A DNA stretch of 27,196 bases from the IMG/VR virus record IMGVR_UViG_3300034068_000648, positions 1 through 27,196 of that record; one strand, given 5' to 3'. The position numbers and the translations under genes are program-made. How positions within the stretch are numbered: the stretch's first letter is position 1; the number at the start of each line of letters is the position of its first letter. Origin of the DNA: a virus. This document shows, one piece after another, positions 11,063 through 19,068 of the stretch. The notes under the pieces are model-generated. The model was given only the letters and a program-made list of their open reading frames with translations. It had not been told where the DNA came from and did no database searches.

Positions 11063-11688
11063 CGCTTAATTACAAAAGCCTGCTGCGTACTAAATTCAAT
11101 TATGTTTTCTCTTCCAAAAAAATCTACCATTGCTTTTTTTGCCCCAACGGTTTTGCTTGAGCCAAAATCGTCACAAATTAGAACCCCGTCGGGCAGCAAT
11201 CTGTCCCAAAAATATTCTATAGATTGTTTTGTAGGGGCGTAAAGGTCAACGTCAATGTGTACCAAAGAGTATTCTAGTTCTGGGAGTAAACTAAAAACAT
11301 CGGGAACCCAACCTTTAAGTAAGTCAACATTGTTAAACTTATTTAAATAATTTTTTGCATTTGAAATATCACAGGATAGAGAACCCTTAACAAAATAATT
11401 AGTATCTATTCCTGGGGTTGGCTCCGAAACACCCTCAAATGAATCTATTCCTACAAATATTTTTTTGCAATAATCTGCCATAAAATACATAGACATTCCA
11501 GCATAAACACCTATTTCGACAAAGTTAGAATTTAGCCTCTGCTGTCTTTTTGCAAATTGTTGTAAAACATAAAGCCTTTCATTAATTGGGTCTTCTATAG
11601 AATTATCAAAATTTCCTATAGCCATAAATTCTTTAAAACATTTTTTAAAGTCTTCGTCATTGGCCCAGACATTAGTTCTTGATATCAT
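11059..11688 (-). CDS. TylF/MycF-type SAM methyltransferase (209 aa)
   Basis: FVEIGVYAG (56-64) is the SAM-binding motif I, GIDSFEG (80-86) the acidic loop, HIDVDLYAPTKQ (144-155) and CDDFGSSKT (172-180) carry the metal-binding Asp residues of macrocin-O-methyltransferase (TylF) relatives. These are Mg-dependent sugar O-methyltransferases; in phages they sit in glycan- or metabolite-modifying clusters. The length is shorter than TylF, with the core intact. The start overlaps the 74-aa gene by 17 bases, so it is translated from the same transcript as the lysozyme and small genes. Substrate unknown. Confidence 0.8.
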   Translation of the reverse strand: MISRTNVWANDEDFKKCFKEFMAIGNFDNSIEDPINERLYVLQQFAKRQQRLNSNFVEIGVYAGMSMYFMADYCKKIFVGIDSFEGVSEPTPGIDTNYFVKGSLSCDISNAKNYLNKFNNVDLLKGWVPDVFSLLPELEYSLVHIDVDLYAPTKQSIEYFWDRLLPDGVLICDDFGSSKTVGAKKAMVDFFGRENIIEFSTQQAFVIKR

Positions 11689-11896
11689 CTATATCTTCTG
11701 CTGGTGAAAATGATGGAACTGGCCCAAGTAAGTACCCTGCTTCGTGATAAGATACCATTTTTTGCGTATCTTCCGATCCAACTATTTTATTTGAAATAAG
11801 ACTTAGTAAATCATAAATTCTGTGTAGCATTATATAGTTAACCATAGGCAGGTTATCTTCTAAATTATTTGTTTCCGTCTTCTGGTCTTCCTGCAT
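11672..11896 (-). CDS. Hypothetical protein (74 aa)
   Basis: Begins MQEDQKTETNNLEDNLPMVN and ends SPAEDIDDIKN. The central helix YIMLHRIYDLLSLISNKI is hydrophobic and amphipathic. The start at 11896 lies in another frame inside the 36-aa gene; M at 11845 is an alternative. It overlaps the methyltransferase by 17 bases. Not recognised. Confidence 0.65.
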   Translation of the reverse strand: MQEDQKTETNNLEDNLPMVNYIMLHRIYDLLSLISNKIVGSEDTQKMVSYHEAGYLLGPVPSFSPAEDIDDIKN

Positions 11897-11975
11897 CTAA
11901 CCACCAAATTTCTCTACCCATAGCATCCGTTTCGGAAACTGTGTCATACTCAAAATTAAATTCTTTTTTGTTCAT
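11865..11975 (-). CDS. Acidic micro-protein (36 aa)
   Basis: Begins MNKKEFNFEYDTVSETDAMG and ends GREIWWLDAGRPEDGNK. It overlaps the upstream gene by 20 bases and the downstream one by 32 bases in different frames. The coherent Trp/Asp-rich sequence and dense packing favour a real gene, but there is no strong Shine-Dalgarno, so confidence is moderate. Confidence 0.55.
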   Translation of the reverse strand: MNKKEFNFEYDTVSETDAMGREIWWLDAGRPEDGNK

Positions 11976-12171
11976 CTACTAATTCTACTATATTTTCATA
12001 CTTGGATATGCCCATAGTATTTTTATAATCACATTCAAGGCAATATAGATATATAAGAGACTCTCCGTCTCCATTACATAAAAGAGAGCCCTGATCCTGT
12101 GGGCATAAAAGCTTAGGAACAAGGCCCTCTTCAGAAAGTTTAATGTAAGTAGACACGTACTGTATCCTCAT
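11956..12171 (-). CDS. Zinc-ribbon-like protein (71 aa)
   Basis: Begins MRIQYVSTYIKLSEEGLVPK. C23, C32, C44 and C47 (LLCPQDQ, LLCNGDGE, YCLECDYK) form a four-Cys site like a zinc ribbon. The start has the strong AAAGGAAG Shine-Dalgarno. It lies 12 bases after the lysozyme stop, so the two are co-transcribed. Function unknown. Confidence 0.75.
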   Translation of the reverse strand: MRIQYVSTYIKLSEEGLVPKLLCPQDQGSLLCNGDGESLIYLYCLECDYKNTMGISKYENIVELVDEQKRI

Positions 12172-12183
12172 TACACTTCCTTT

Positions 12184-12732
12184 CTAACTGTTTGGGAACT
12201 TTAAATAAAATTCCTGTGCTCTTGGGGTTAAACCCTTCCAAGCTGACCAATCAATTCCGCCATCGGTCATGTAATACGCTATCTCTGCATTTTTAGTTGG
12301 GTCAAACAATGACTCGTTTGACTTTAATTCAAATTTTTCTTTACGATCTACGCCGAGTTTACCCAACATATTGATCTGAAAAATTCCGTAAGAACTGTCT
12401 CCAGTATTCCTGTTACCATTATATGCTAGTGGTCGTCCGTTAGACTCCCGCTTAGCAATGGCCCAAGCCGTTTTAAGGGCTTTTCCTTCAAAGCCTACTG
12501 CTTGCAGTAGTTCTTTCAGTTCAATGTCTGAAAGCATTTGTGAAGGCTTGTAAACAGTATTGCTGTACTTCTCTAAGGTTTCTTTCTTAAGTTGTACTTC
12601 TGTCTTTGGTTGTACTATTAAAGCTTGTGCACTTGTTGCATTAACTGTGTTGGAAAATAAAAACATTACTGTTAATATAATCGCAGCATATTGATGAACA
12701 ATATCGCTTAAGCTTTTCTTTATATTCTCCAT
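12184..12732 (-). CDS. Secreted lysozyme / lytic transglycosylase-like (182 aa)
   Basis: Starts MENIKKSLSDIVHQ, 8 nt after AAAGGAGG; a Met two codons upstream is too close. Residues 1-37 form a signal peptide (hydrophobic 16-29, likely cleavage after ATSAQA). The mature part carries the lysozyme-like core: AIAKRESNG with catalytic Glu96, GDSSYGIFQIN (111-121), NAEIAYYM (148-155) and DWSAWKGL (161-168), as in SLT-type transglycosylases that cut peptidoglycan. It could be the endolysin exported by the host Sec route or a tail-associated wall hydrolase; position next to the phage's small genes, away from fibres, favours lysis or entry with equal weight. It is controlled by a strong promoter at 12766-12795, divergent from the ribonucleotide reductase. 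Confidence 0.85.
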   Translation of the reverse strand: MENIKKSLSDIVHQYAAIILTVMFLFSNTVNATSAQALIVQPKTEVQLKKETLEKYSNTVYKPSQMLSDIELKELLQAVGFEGKALKTAWAIAKRESNGRPLAYNGNRNTGDSSYGIFQINMLGKLGVDRKEKFELKSNESLFDPTKNAEIAYYMTDGGIDWSAWKGLTPRAQEFYLKFPNS

Positions 12733-12765
12733 TGGCATTTCCTCCTTTAGAGATAGCGAAGTATA

Positions 12766-12795
12766 ATCATACCATTGTAAGCAAGAATATGTCAA
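12766..12795 (-). promoter_or_regulatory. Strong sigma-70-like promoter for the lysozyme unit
   Basis: TTGACA (12790-12795), 18 nt, TATGAT (12766-12771) with TGG extension. It would drive the lysozyme and the small genes and methyltransferase behind it. Confidence 0.8.
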
Positions 12796-12806
12796 ATAAT
12801 TTTTTC

Positions 12807-12834
12807 TTGACAAAGAATCTATATTTAGTATACT
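12807..12834 (+). promoter_or_regulatory. Divergent promoter for the ribonucleotide reductase
   Basis: TTGACA (12807-12812), 16 nt, TATACT (12829-12834). RNA would start near 12841, inside the direct repeat GGGGGGTC x2 (about 12841-12856), leaving a leader of about 180 nt. Confidence 0.7.
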
Positions 12835-12840
12835 TCCATC

Positions 12841-13021
12841 GGGGGGTCGGGGGGTCAGCAAATCAAACAAATCAAAATATATTATATATACAGTATTATA
12901 TATTACAGTTAACTAAAAAACAACAATAAAAATATTTTTTCTTTTCTTTTAGAAAAAAGTTTGATACACTTATACCTCACTCAAAATAATTAATCCGTAA
13001 ATCGGAAGAAAAAGGCGACAA
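12841..13021 (+). other. Long AT-rich leader of the reductase
   Basis: It starts with two G6 tracts, then has a CAGTTAACT element (12906-12914), AT-rich runs, and the small stem TCCG/CGGA just before AAAGGCGACAA and the ATG. I see no B12-riboswitch-like conserved core. No small ORF stands out. Confidence 0.4.
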
Positions 13022-14956
13022 ATGAAAAATACTATTAATAATCCTTATGAAAATTTTATTGCACTTTCTAGATATGCTAAATGGGTAGAGGCAGAATCAC
13101 GTAGAGAGACATGGGGAGAAACAGTAGATAGATATTTTTCTTTTATGACAAATCATTTAAAGCAAAATTATAATTATATTCCAAATGAAAAGCTAGTTGC
13201 GGAATTAAAAGAGTTCGTGTTTGAAAGAAATGTAATGCCATCAATGAGAGCAGTAATGACATCTGGCGCCGCACTAGAAAGAGATAATGTAGCAGGATAC
13301 AATTGCGCCTTTTTGCCAGTAGATTCTCCAAGATCTTTTGATGAAACAATGTATGTTTTAATGTGTGGTACTGGAGTTGGCTTTTCCGTTGAGTATAAAT
13401 ACATTAATAAGCTTCCTGCCGTTCCAGAATCTTTGGAAAAATCTACTACTGTAATAACTGTAGAAGATTCAAAACAAGGATGGGCAAAGGCATATCGTGA
13501 ATTACTTGCATTACTTTGGTCTGGACAAATTCCAGCCATAGATATTTCTAAAGTTAGGCCAGCAGGAGCAAGACTTAAGACAATGGGTGGAAGATCATCT
13601 GGACCGCAACCTTTAGTAAATCTTTTTGATTTCACTATTGCAAAATTTAAAAACGCAACTGGTAGAAACCTTAAGCCAATTGAGTGTCACGACATTATGT
13701 GTAAAATTGGAGAAGTTGTGGTTGTAGGTGGCGTTAGACGCTCCGCAATGATTTCACTTTCAAACATTAACGATATAGAAATGGCACAGGCAAAATCTGG
13801 AAATTGGTGGGAGCAAAATTCACAACGTGCCTTGTCAAACAATTCCGTAGCATACTCTCGTAAACCAGAAATGGAACAGTTTATTGCAGAATGGAAATCA
13901 TTATACGATTCCAAGTCTGGAGAGCGTGGTATATATAACGTAGCTGCAGCGCAAGCGCAAGCTGCAAAATTTGGTCGAAGAGATCCAGACATTCATTATG
14001 GAACTAACCCATGTTCTGAAATTATTTTGCGTCCATATCAATTTTGTAATCTTTCAGAAGTTGTATTGCGTGAAAACGACACTAAAAAAGATATTGAGCG
14101 TAAGGTAGAACTAGCAACTATTCTTGGGACATGGCAATCGACCCTTACAGATTTTAAATATCTTAGAAAAATTTGGAAAGACAATACAGAAGAAGAAAGA
14201 CTTCTTGGAGTTTCTTTGACTGGACAATTTGGTCACAAGTTTATGTCTGGTAAAGAAGACCTAGTTGCACTAGAAGCATTCTTGACCACACTACGTGAAA
14301 AGGCAAGAGAAGTAAATAGAGAAGAGTCTGGAAAAATTGGAATTCCTGAGTCTGCAGCAATTACATGTGTAAAACCTTCTGGAACAGTGTCTCAATTAGT
14401 TGGGGTATCTTCAGGGATGCATCCTTGGCATTCACCATATTATGTTCGTACAGTTCGTGGTTCAAAGGGAGATCCAATTTCAACATTTTTAAAAGAAGTT
14501 GGAATTCCAGTTGAAGATGATGTAATGAAGCCAAACGAAACTTATGTATTTTCATTTCCAGTAAAGGCACCAGAGGGTGCAATTGTTAGAAACGATTTAA
14601 CTGCAATTGATCATTTAAATATTTGGCTTGTATACCAACGTGCTTGGTGCGAACATAAACCTTCAATTACAGTTTCTGTAAAAGAAGATGAATGGATGGA
14701 AGTGGGGGCATGGGTTTATAAAAACTTTGATGAAGTTTCTGGCATCTCATTTCTGCCTCACTCAGAACATACATATAAGCAAGCTCCATATCAAGAAATT
14801 TTAAAAGAAGAATATGATGTTTTAGTAGCAAAAATGCCTAGCAATATTCGCTGGGAAGATCTGTCATTTTATGAAACAGAAGACGGAACTTCAACAAATG
14901 CCACTCTAGCCTGCAGTTCAGACGGTAATTGCGAACTTGTAGATATTTCAGCTTAG
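13022..14956 (+). CDS. nrdJ: Adenosylcobalamin-dependent ribonucleoside-triphosphate reductase (644 aa)
   Basis: Class II, monomeric type. It converts ribonucleotides to deoxyribonucleotides with a B12-derived radical and feeds phage DNA synthesis. Visible hallmarks are AGYNCAF (C95, first redox Cys), CGTGVGFSVE (115-124), GGVRRSAMISL (236-246), the active-site loop NPCSEI (329-334) with radical Cys331 and Glu333, a further Cys342, KPSGTVSQL (451-459), and the C-terminal re-reducing pair C631/C637 (ACSSDGNCEL). All catalytic parts are present. It is about 100 residues shorter than Lactobacillus-type enzymes (known to be about 740 aa), as is usual for phage versions. Start chosen for the AAAGGCGACAA leader. 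No intein or frameshift. Confidence 0.95.
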   Translation: MKNTINNPYENFIALSRYAKWVEAESRRETWGETVDRYFSFMTNHLKQNYNYIPNEKLVAELKEFVFERNVMPSMRAVMTSGAALERDNVAGYNCAFLPVDSPRSFDETMYVLMCGTGVGFSVEYKYINKLPAVPESLEKSTTVITVEDSKQGWAKAYRELLALLWSGQIPAIDISKVRPAGARLKTMGGRSSGPQPLVNLFDFTIAKFKNATGRNLKPIECHDIMCKIGEVVVVGGVRRSAMISLSNINDIEMAQAKSGNWWEQNSQRALSNNSVAYSRKPEMEQFIAEWKSLYDSKSGERGIYNVAAAQAQAAKFGRRDPDIHYGTNPCSEIILRPYQFCNLSEVVLRENDTKKDIERKVELATILGTWQSTLTDFKYLRKIWKDNTEEERLLGVSLTGQFGHKFMSGKEDLVALEAFLTTLREKAREVNREESGKIGIPESAAITCVKPSGTVSQLVGVSSGMHPWHSPYYVRTVRGSKGDPISTFLKEVGIPVEDDVMKPNETYVFSFPVKAPEGAIVRNDLTAIDHLNIWLVYQRAWCEHKPSITVSVKEDEWMEVGAWVYKNFDEVSGISFLPHSEHTYKQAPYQEILKEEYDVLVAKMPSNIRWEDLSFYETEDGTSTNATLACSSDGNCELVDISA

Positions 14957-15026
14957 TGGTAAACTTATAGGATTGGGATAATACCCAAAATTCATGGGCA
15001 CACCGCCCACGAGGAGATGATAAAAA

Positions 15027-15269
15027 ATGGCTATCAAAAACTTTGATAAAGCTGATTTAAATAAAGATGGGAAAGTGACTATGCAAGAGCAAATACTAGC
15101 AGCACTTGGAACATACGGAAGAGCATTTTTGGCAGCAGCCACCGCTCTATATATGACTGGCAATACAAATCCAAAGGATTTAATTGCAGCTGGAGCAGCA
15201 GCAGTTGCCCCAGTAATTTTAAAGGCCCTAAGCCCAAGCAACAAAGAATTCGGATTTGTGGCTAAATAA
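15027..15269 (+). CDS. EF-hand holin-like protein (80 aa)
   Basis: Residues about 7-20 (DKADLNKDGKVTMQE) form a canonical EF-hand loop, D-x-N-x-D-G-x-V-x3-E. Then come two hydrophobic segments, AFLAAATALYM (about 33-43) and LIAAGAAAVAPVILKAL (about 52-68). Short length, two membrane-like segments and placement at the start of the late block suggest a holin or other membrane protein. The strong GAGGAGA Shine-Dalgarno fixes the start. It could instead be a small virion protein; calcium binding is inferred from the motif only. Confidence 0.6.
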   Translation: MAIKNFDKADLNKDGKVTMQEQILAALGTYGRAFLAAATALYMTGNTNPKDLIAAGAAAVAPVILKALSPSNKEFGFVAK

Positions 15270-15285
15270 TTATTAGTCAATTGGG

Positions 15286-15326
15286 AATGCCCTTATGCTA
15301 AAATAGTGTAAGGGTATTTTCTTTTT
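15286..15326 (+). terminator. Terminator with promoter in its loop
   Basis: Arms AATGCCCTTA and TAAGGGTATT (15286-15295 and 15309-15318) are followed by TTCTTTTT. The loop holds TGCTAAAAT, an extended -10 (TAAAAT 15299-15304), so one element may end the holin transcript and start the tail transcript. Confidence 0.65.
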
Positions 15327-15337
15327 AGGGGTAAAAA

Positions 15338-15682
15338 ATGGCAGCTCAAAAAAATTTTCAGGTAGACGAAAACGCAACGTTTACTTTTGAGTTGCAATAT
15401 CTTGACGAAGATAATCAGCCCATACAATTAAATCACCACACAGCAAAAATGCAAGTAAGAGATACCCAAGGTGGAAAAAAATTAGCCTTTAGTCTTTCAG
15501 AAATAGATGGAATAACAATAACACCCTCACTTGGAAAACTTTCAGTTTCTATTTCAGCAGATAGAACAAAAAAACTTTTTTATCCAAAATCTGCTTATGA
15601 TTTAGTTTTAGTTGACCCTAGTGTAAATGTAACAAGATTATTAGAAGGATATTTAACATTAAATAGGGCGGTAACACTATAA
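15338..15682 (+). CDS. Baseplate/upper-baseplate-like beta protein (114 aa)
   Basis: The pattern ENATFTFELQYLDEDNQPIQ, HTAKMQVRDTQGG and a closing LLEGYLTLNR is like the N-terminal domain of phage baseplate upper (BppU-type) proteins, which sit at the tail tip. All-beta, soluble. GGGG Shine-Dalgarno. Overlaps the next gene (TAATG). First of the tail-structural run. Confidence 0.6.
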   Translation: MAAQKNFQVDENATFTFELQYLDEDNQPIQLNHHTAKMQVRDTQGGKKLAFSLSEIDGITITPSLGKLSVSISADRTKKLFYPKSAYDLVLVDPSVNVTRLLEGYLTLNRAVTL

Positions 15683-16119
15683 TGGCAACCCGCCTAATTG
15701 TTACCGAAAATAACCCCTTAGTAGTAGTAAGAGCTTCAGGCTCTCCTGGAAGAACAATAATTAGTGGAGAAGGTAATCCAGCCAATTCTTTAGGCGTACC
15801 TGGAGATTTTTATTTTGATACCTTAACAACAAGATTTTGGGGACCAAAATCCCCTACATCAAATACCTGGAATGTAGAAAAAAGCTTTGTTTTAGATAAA
15901 CAGGTATCTTTCATGTATTCTTGGGAGCTAGCCCAATTAACTGGGCCAGTAAATGGGGTGTATTCAGTAGTAATAAACCACAATTTGCTTTTCCACCCAA
16001 ACGTATCTGTTAAATCAAGCTCAGGTGATATACTGGAAACAGGTATAGACTATAATAGTACTAGTAGACTAACATTGACAATGGCCCAGCCATTTTCGGG
16101 GACAGCATACCTGTCCTAA
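15682..16119 (+). CDS. Tail-fibre-associated structural protein (145 aa)
   Basis: Begins MATRLIVTENNPLVVVRASG. GDFYFDTLTTRFWGPKSP is a signature common in phage fibre and collar proteins (Y-F-N/D-T-x-T-x-R-F-W/Y-G). The C-terminal beta part (VYSVVINHNLLFHPNVSVKS) ends in TAYLS. It probably forms part of a fibre or tail tip. TAATG coupling to the previous gene. Confidence 0.65.
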   Translation: MATRLIVTENNPLVVVRASGSPGRTIISGEGNPANSLGVPGDFYFDTLTTRFWGPKSPTSNTWNVEKSFVLDKQVSFMYSWELAQLTGPVNGVYSVVINHNLLFHPNVSVKSSSGDILETGIDYNSTSRLTLTMAQPFSGTAYLS

Positions 16120-16135
16120 AAAGGAGATAAAAAAA

Positions 16136-17107
16136 ATGGCAAGAAAATTTTTAGTTAGTATTGATCTCAACAAAAATGAGTTGCTCAATGCTAGAATTCA
16201 AAACTTAGGCGCAGCACCAAGCAACCCAGTATCAGGTCAAATTTATTTTAATACAGCAGACAACACATTATACTTCTATAATGGATCTTCTTGGATCCCA
16301 GCTTCTGGTTCGCTAGAAGTAATTACCGATGCAATAGGGTCTTACGTAGAAGGCGGAGTTGGCTTAACAAAATCATTTAACGACACAACAAATATAACAA
16401 CAATAGATTTAGATGATACTGCAGTAACAGCTGGAACATATGGATCAATTACAAAAGTACCAACATTTACGGTAGATCAACAGGGTCGTTTAACATCAGC
16501 AAGCGATACAAATCTAGTTATACCATTAGATACGCAAACAACAGGTGACTATGTAGCAACTATTGTTGGAACAGCAAATGAAGTTACAGTTTCTCCAAAT
16601 AGTGGACATAATGCTGCAGTAACAATTGGTTTACCAGACAATGTCGAAATTACTGGTAACTTACAAGTTGGCGGAAACTTAAATGTTATTGGAACTGTTA
16701 ACTCTGTAAACACTACACAGATTAACATTGAAGATAATAAAGTAAAACTTAATAGCGGATTTACTGGAACACCTACAACAGATGCAGGAATTGTTGTAGA
16801 ACGTGGAACTTCAATAGATACAGAAATTCTATGGAATGAAATATCTGATACATGGACATTAACAAATAACGGCACAAATTATCATGCAATTGCTAGAAAA
16901 TATTCAGAAACACTTGGCTCATCAGCAACGTCTTATACAATAACACACAATCTTGGAACAACAGACGTAACCGTTCAAATATTTGAAGCGGCCACACCGT
17001 TTGCTCAGGTAGAAGCAGATGTTCAAAGATCAAATGCAAATGCTGTAGTTGTTAACTTTGCTTCCGCACCAACTGCTGGAGAATATAGAGTAGTTGTAGT
17101 AGGTTAA
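16136..17107 (+). CDS. Tail fibre protein (323 aa)
   Basis: Begins MARKFLVSIDLNKNELLNAR with GQIYFNTADNTLYFYNGSSW, the typical fibre-attachment signature. The middle has a shaft-like repetitive region (VEITGNLQVGGNLNVIGTVN and TQINIEDNKVKL). The C-terminal beta domain is SYTITHNLGTTDVTVQIFEA. The strong AAGGAGAT Shine-Dalgarno precedes it. Late virion protein, probably trimeric, binding receptors or linking fibre parts. Confidence 0.8.
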   Translation: MARKFLVSIDLNKNELLNARIQNLGAAPSNPVSGQIYFNTADNTLYFYNGSSWIPASGSLEVITDAIGSYVEGGVGLTKSFNDTTNITTIDLDDTAVTAGTYGSITKVPTFTVDQQGRLTSASDTNLVIPLDTQTTGDYVATIVGTANEVTVSPNSGHNAAVTIGLPDNVEITGNLQVGGNLNVIGTVNSVNTTQINIEDNKVKLNSGFTGTPTTDAGIVVERGTSIDTEILWNEISDTWTLTNNGTNYHAIARKYSETLGSSATSYTITHNLGTTDVTVQIFEAATPFAQVEADVQRSNANAVVVNFASAPTAGEYRVVVVG

Positions 17108-17109
17108 TA

Positions 17110-17565
17110 ATGTCAAGACAGATGCTGGTACCACTTAAACTTCTGGCCCTGTCAGCAGACCCAGTATTTGGACAAGTCGGCGAAATATACATTAATACCG
17201 TAACTAAAAATTTACGTGTTCACAATGGAACTACATGGATAGAATTAACACCACCAAGTACAGATCCAACTCCATTTTATATGCATACACACACGTTTGA
17301 TGGAGATGTGCATACGATTGATATTCAAAATCAAGTTGATTTTAAATCATTATCTAATCCCGATACACCAGCAACAGTTTTACCACAAATTATAGGATAC
17401 GATGGAGGAAACCCAATGAGTAATTTAAATGAGCCTTCATTTGTTGATGAAACATTATTTGACGCAGGATTATTTGATGGAACAGCAGTAACAGAAGAAG
17501 AAACTTTAGGTGGCGGTGGGTCAGAAGACTTTGCCGCACCATCACTAGATGGAGGTAATTCATAA
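17110..17565 (+). CDS. Tail-fibre-like structural protein (151 aa)
   Basis: Shares the fibre signature GQVGEIYINTVTKNLRVHNG near residues 21-40, followed by an acidic, Gly-rich tail (LGGGGSEDFAAPSLDGGNS) and a His-rich loop (YMHTHTFDGDVHTID). It starts 2 bases after the previous stop and overlaps the next start (TAATG). Role probably structural; exact place unknown. Confidence 0.65.
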   Translation: MSRQMLVPLKLLALSADPVFGQVGEIYINTVTKNLRVHNGTTWIELTPPSTDPTPFYMHTHTFDGDVHTIDIQNQVDFKSLSNPDTPATVLPQIIGYDGGNPMSNLNEPSFVDETLFDAGLFDGTAVTEEETLGGGGSEDFAAPSLDGGNS

Positions 17566-19058
17566 TGGCATTTAAAATTCAATTAAGAAGAGACACCGCA
17601 GCAAATTGGACAGCGAACAATCCACTTCTTTTAAACGGTGAAATAGGAATAGAAACTGATACTCTTAAATTTAAAATAGGTAACGGAACCCAAAGATGGA
17701 ATCTTCTTACAAACTATGCATTTAAACCAGGACAAGCAAATGGAATTGCTACATTAAATTCTGACGGCAAAATACCTTTATCACAATTACCAGATCAAAT
17801 TTCTTTAGACACAGAAGCCGCTACGGCAATTCAAAATGCTATAAATAATTCTGGTCCATTTACAACATCAAGTCTTTTAGAAGGAACAAATTTATTTTTT
17901 ACTAATGCAAGAGCAAGGACTGCAGGAGACGGATATTTTGATGTTTACGGATCTGCAGCACAAGCTTTAAGTTCAGCTAATTTACACACAACATCAAAAT
18001 TCCAAGAAGCAATTACTACCGCAGCGGCAGATGCAACAACAAAATCTACAAACGCAGTAACTTTAGCGGGACAAATTGCAGATACAAAAATAAACACGGC
18101 AATTAATCTTATTACTACTTCAGACATAGAAGAAGGAACAAACCTATATTTTACAACAAATAGAGTATCAGCAATAGTAGACCCATTAATTACTACTACC
18201 AGAAGTTATGTTGACTCTTCATTAGCTAATTTTACAGTACCTTCTCCAATTACATCAACAACTCAATTACCAGAAGGAACTAATTTATACTTTACAAATG
18301 CAAGAGCTGTTACAGCAACAAATGCTGCACGTACTGCTTCTTTAAATGCTGCTCTTTCAGCTGTAGATGATTTAAGAACAGAAATTTCTAGCGCATATAT
18401 TCCAGTGTCAGATAGGAATATGTTAAATGGCGTAGCTGGACTAGATGCTTCTGCTTTAATACCACTATCACTGATTCCATCTTCCATAGCAAGAACATCA
18501 GATATTTCTGCAGCAATAGCAAATGTTGTAAATGCGGCACCAGCTTCATTTGATACACTTAAAGAAATTGCAGATTATATTGCATCAGATCAAACTGGTG
18601 CATCAACATTAACAACTTTGGTTGGAACAAAATTGTCTTCTGACTTGGCAGCAACAACTTATGCTCCAATTGCTTCGCCGACATTTACTGGAACTCCAGT
18701 AATTCCTGGATATGCAACTTCTGCCAATCTTACAGCCGCTTTAACCGAAGCAAAAGCATATACTGATACAGCCAAAAATAGTATTGATAACTCATTAGGC
18801 GGGTACCAGCCAGAATCTGAAAGAAATGAAAATAATGGATATGCTGGGCTAGATTCAAACGGTAAAATACTAGAGTCTGCAATTCCATCAGCCATCACAT
18901 CATCTATTACAGCTGCCACCACTGCTGCATCTAATAATATTAACGGAACATATACTAACGGAAGCTCTTCTGCTAACATAAATAAAATTACATATAGCAC
19001 AAGCTTAACACCACCTGCAAGCGGTAATTCTGCTGGAGATATTTACATACAATACTAA
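17565..19058 (+). CDS. Tail fibre with Mtd-type N-terminal domain (497 aa)
   Basis: The N-terminus IQLRRDTAANWTANNPLLLN with GEIGIETDTLKFKIGNGTQR matches the major-tropism-determinant N-terminal fold that mounts fibres. EGTNLFFTNAR (106-116), EGTNLYFTTNR (190-200) and EGTNLYFTNAR (237-247) are three copies of a fibre turn motif. APASFDTLKEIADYIASD (about 326-343) is a module shared with two later fibres. The C-terminus ends NSAGDIYIQY. A long helical or coiled shaft is likely. Late structural gene in an overlapping run. Confidence 0.8.
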   Translation: MAFKIQLRRDTAANWTANNPLLLNGEIGIETDTLKFKIGNGTQRWNLLTNYAFKPGQANGIATLNSDGKIPLSQLPDQISLDTEAATAIQNAINNSGPFTTSSLLEGTNLFFTNARARTAGDGYFDVYGSAAQALSSANLHTTSKFQEAITTAAADATTKSTNAVTLAGQIADTKINTAINLITTSDIEEGTNLYFTTNRVSAIVDPLITTTRSYVDSSLANFTVPSPITSTTQLPEGTNLYFTNARAVTATNAARTASLNAALSAVDDLRTEISSAYIPVSDRNMLNGVAGLDASALIPLSLIPSSIARTSDISAAIANVVNAAPASFDTLKEIADYIASDQTGASTLTTLVGTKLSSDLAATTYAPIASPTFTGTPVIPGYATSANLTAALTEAKAYTDTAKNSIDNSLGGYQPESERNENNGYAGLDSNGKILESAIPSAITSSITAATTAASNNINGTYTNGSSSANINKITYSTSLTPPASGNSAGDIYIQY

Positions 19059-19068
19059 GGAGCCTGAA

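Noticed and set aside
10826-11242. 138-residue plus-strand ORF across 10826-11242
   Set aside because: It crosses the hairpin and promoter region and is antisense to the methyltransferase; composition is low-complexity and it has no start signal.
12841-13021. B12 riboswitch in the reductase leader
   Set aside because: The leader is AT-rich and I could not find the conserved B12-box-type core; only a small stem before the start codon.
13143-14582. Antisense ORFs inside the ribonucleotide reductase gene
   Set aside because: They lie wholly within a gene with intact catalytic motifs and have no promoter or ribosome-binding site.
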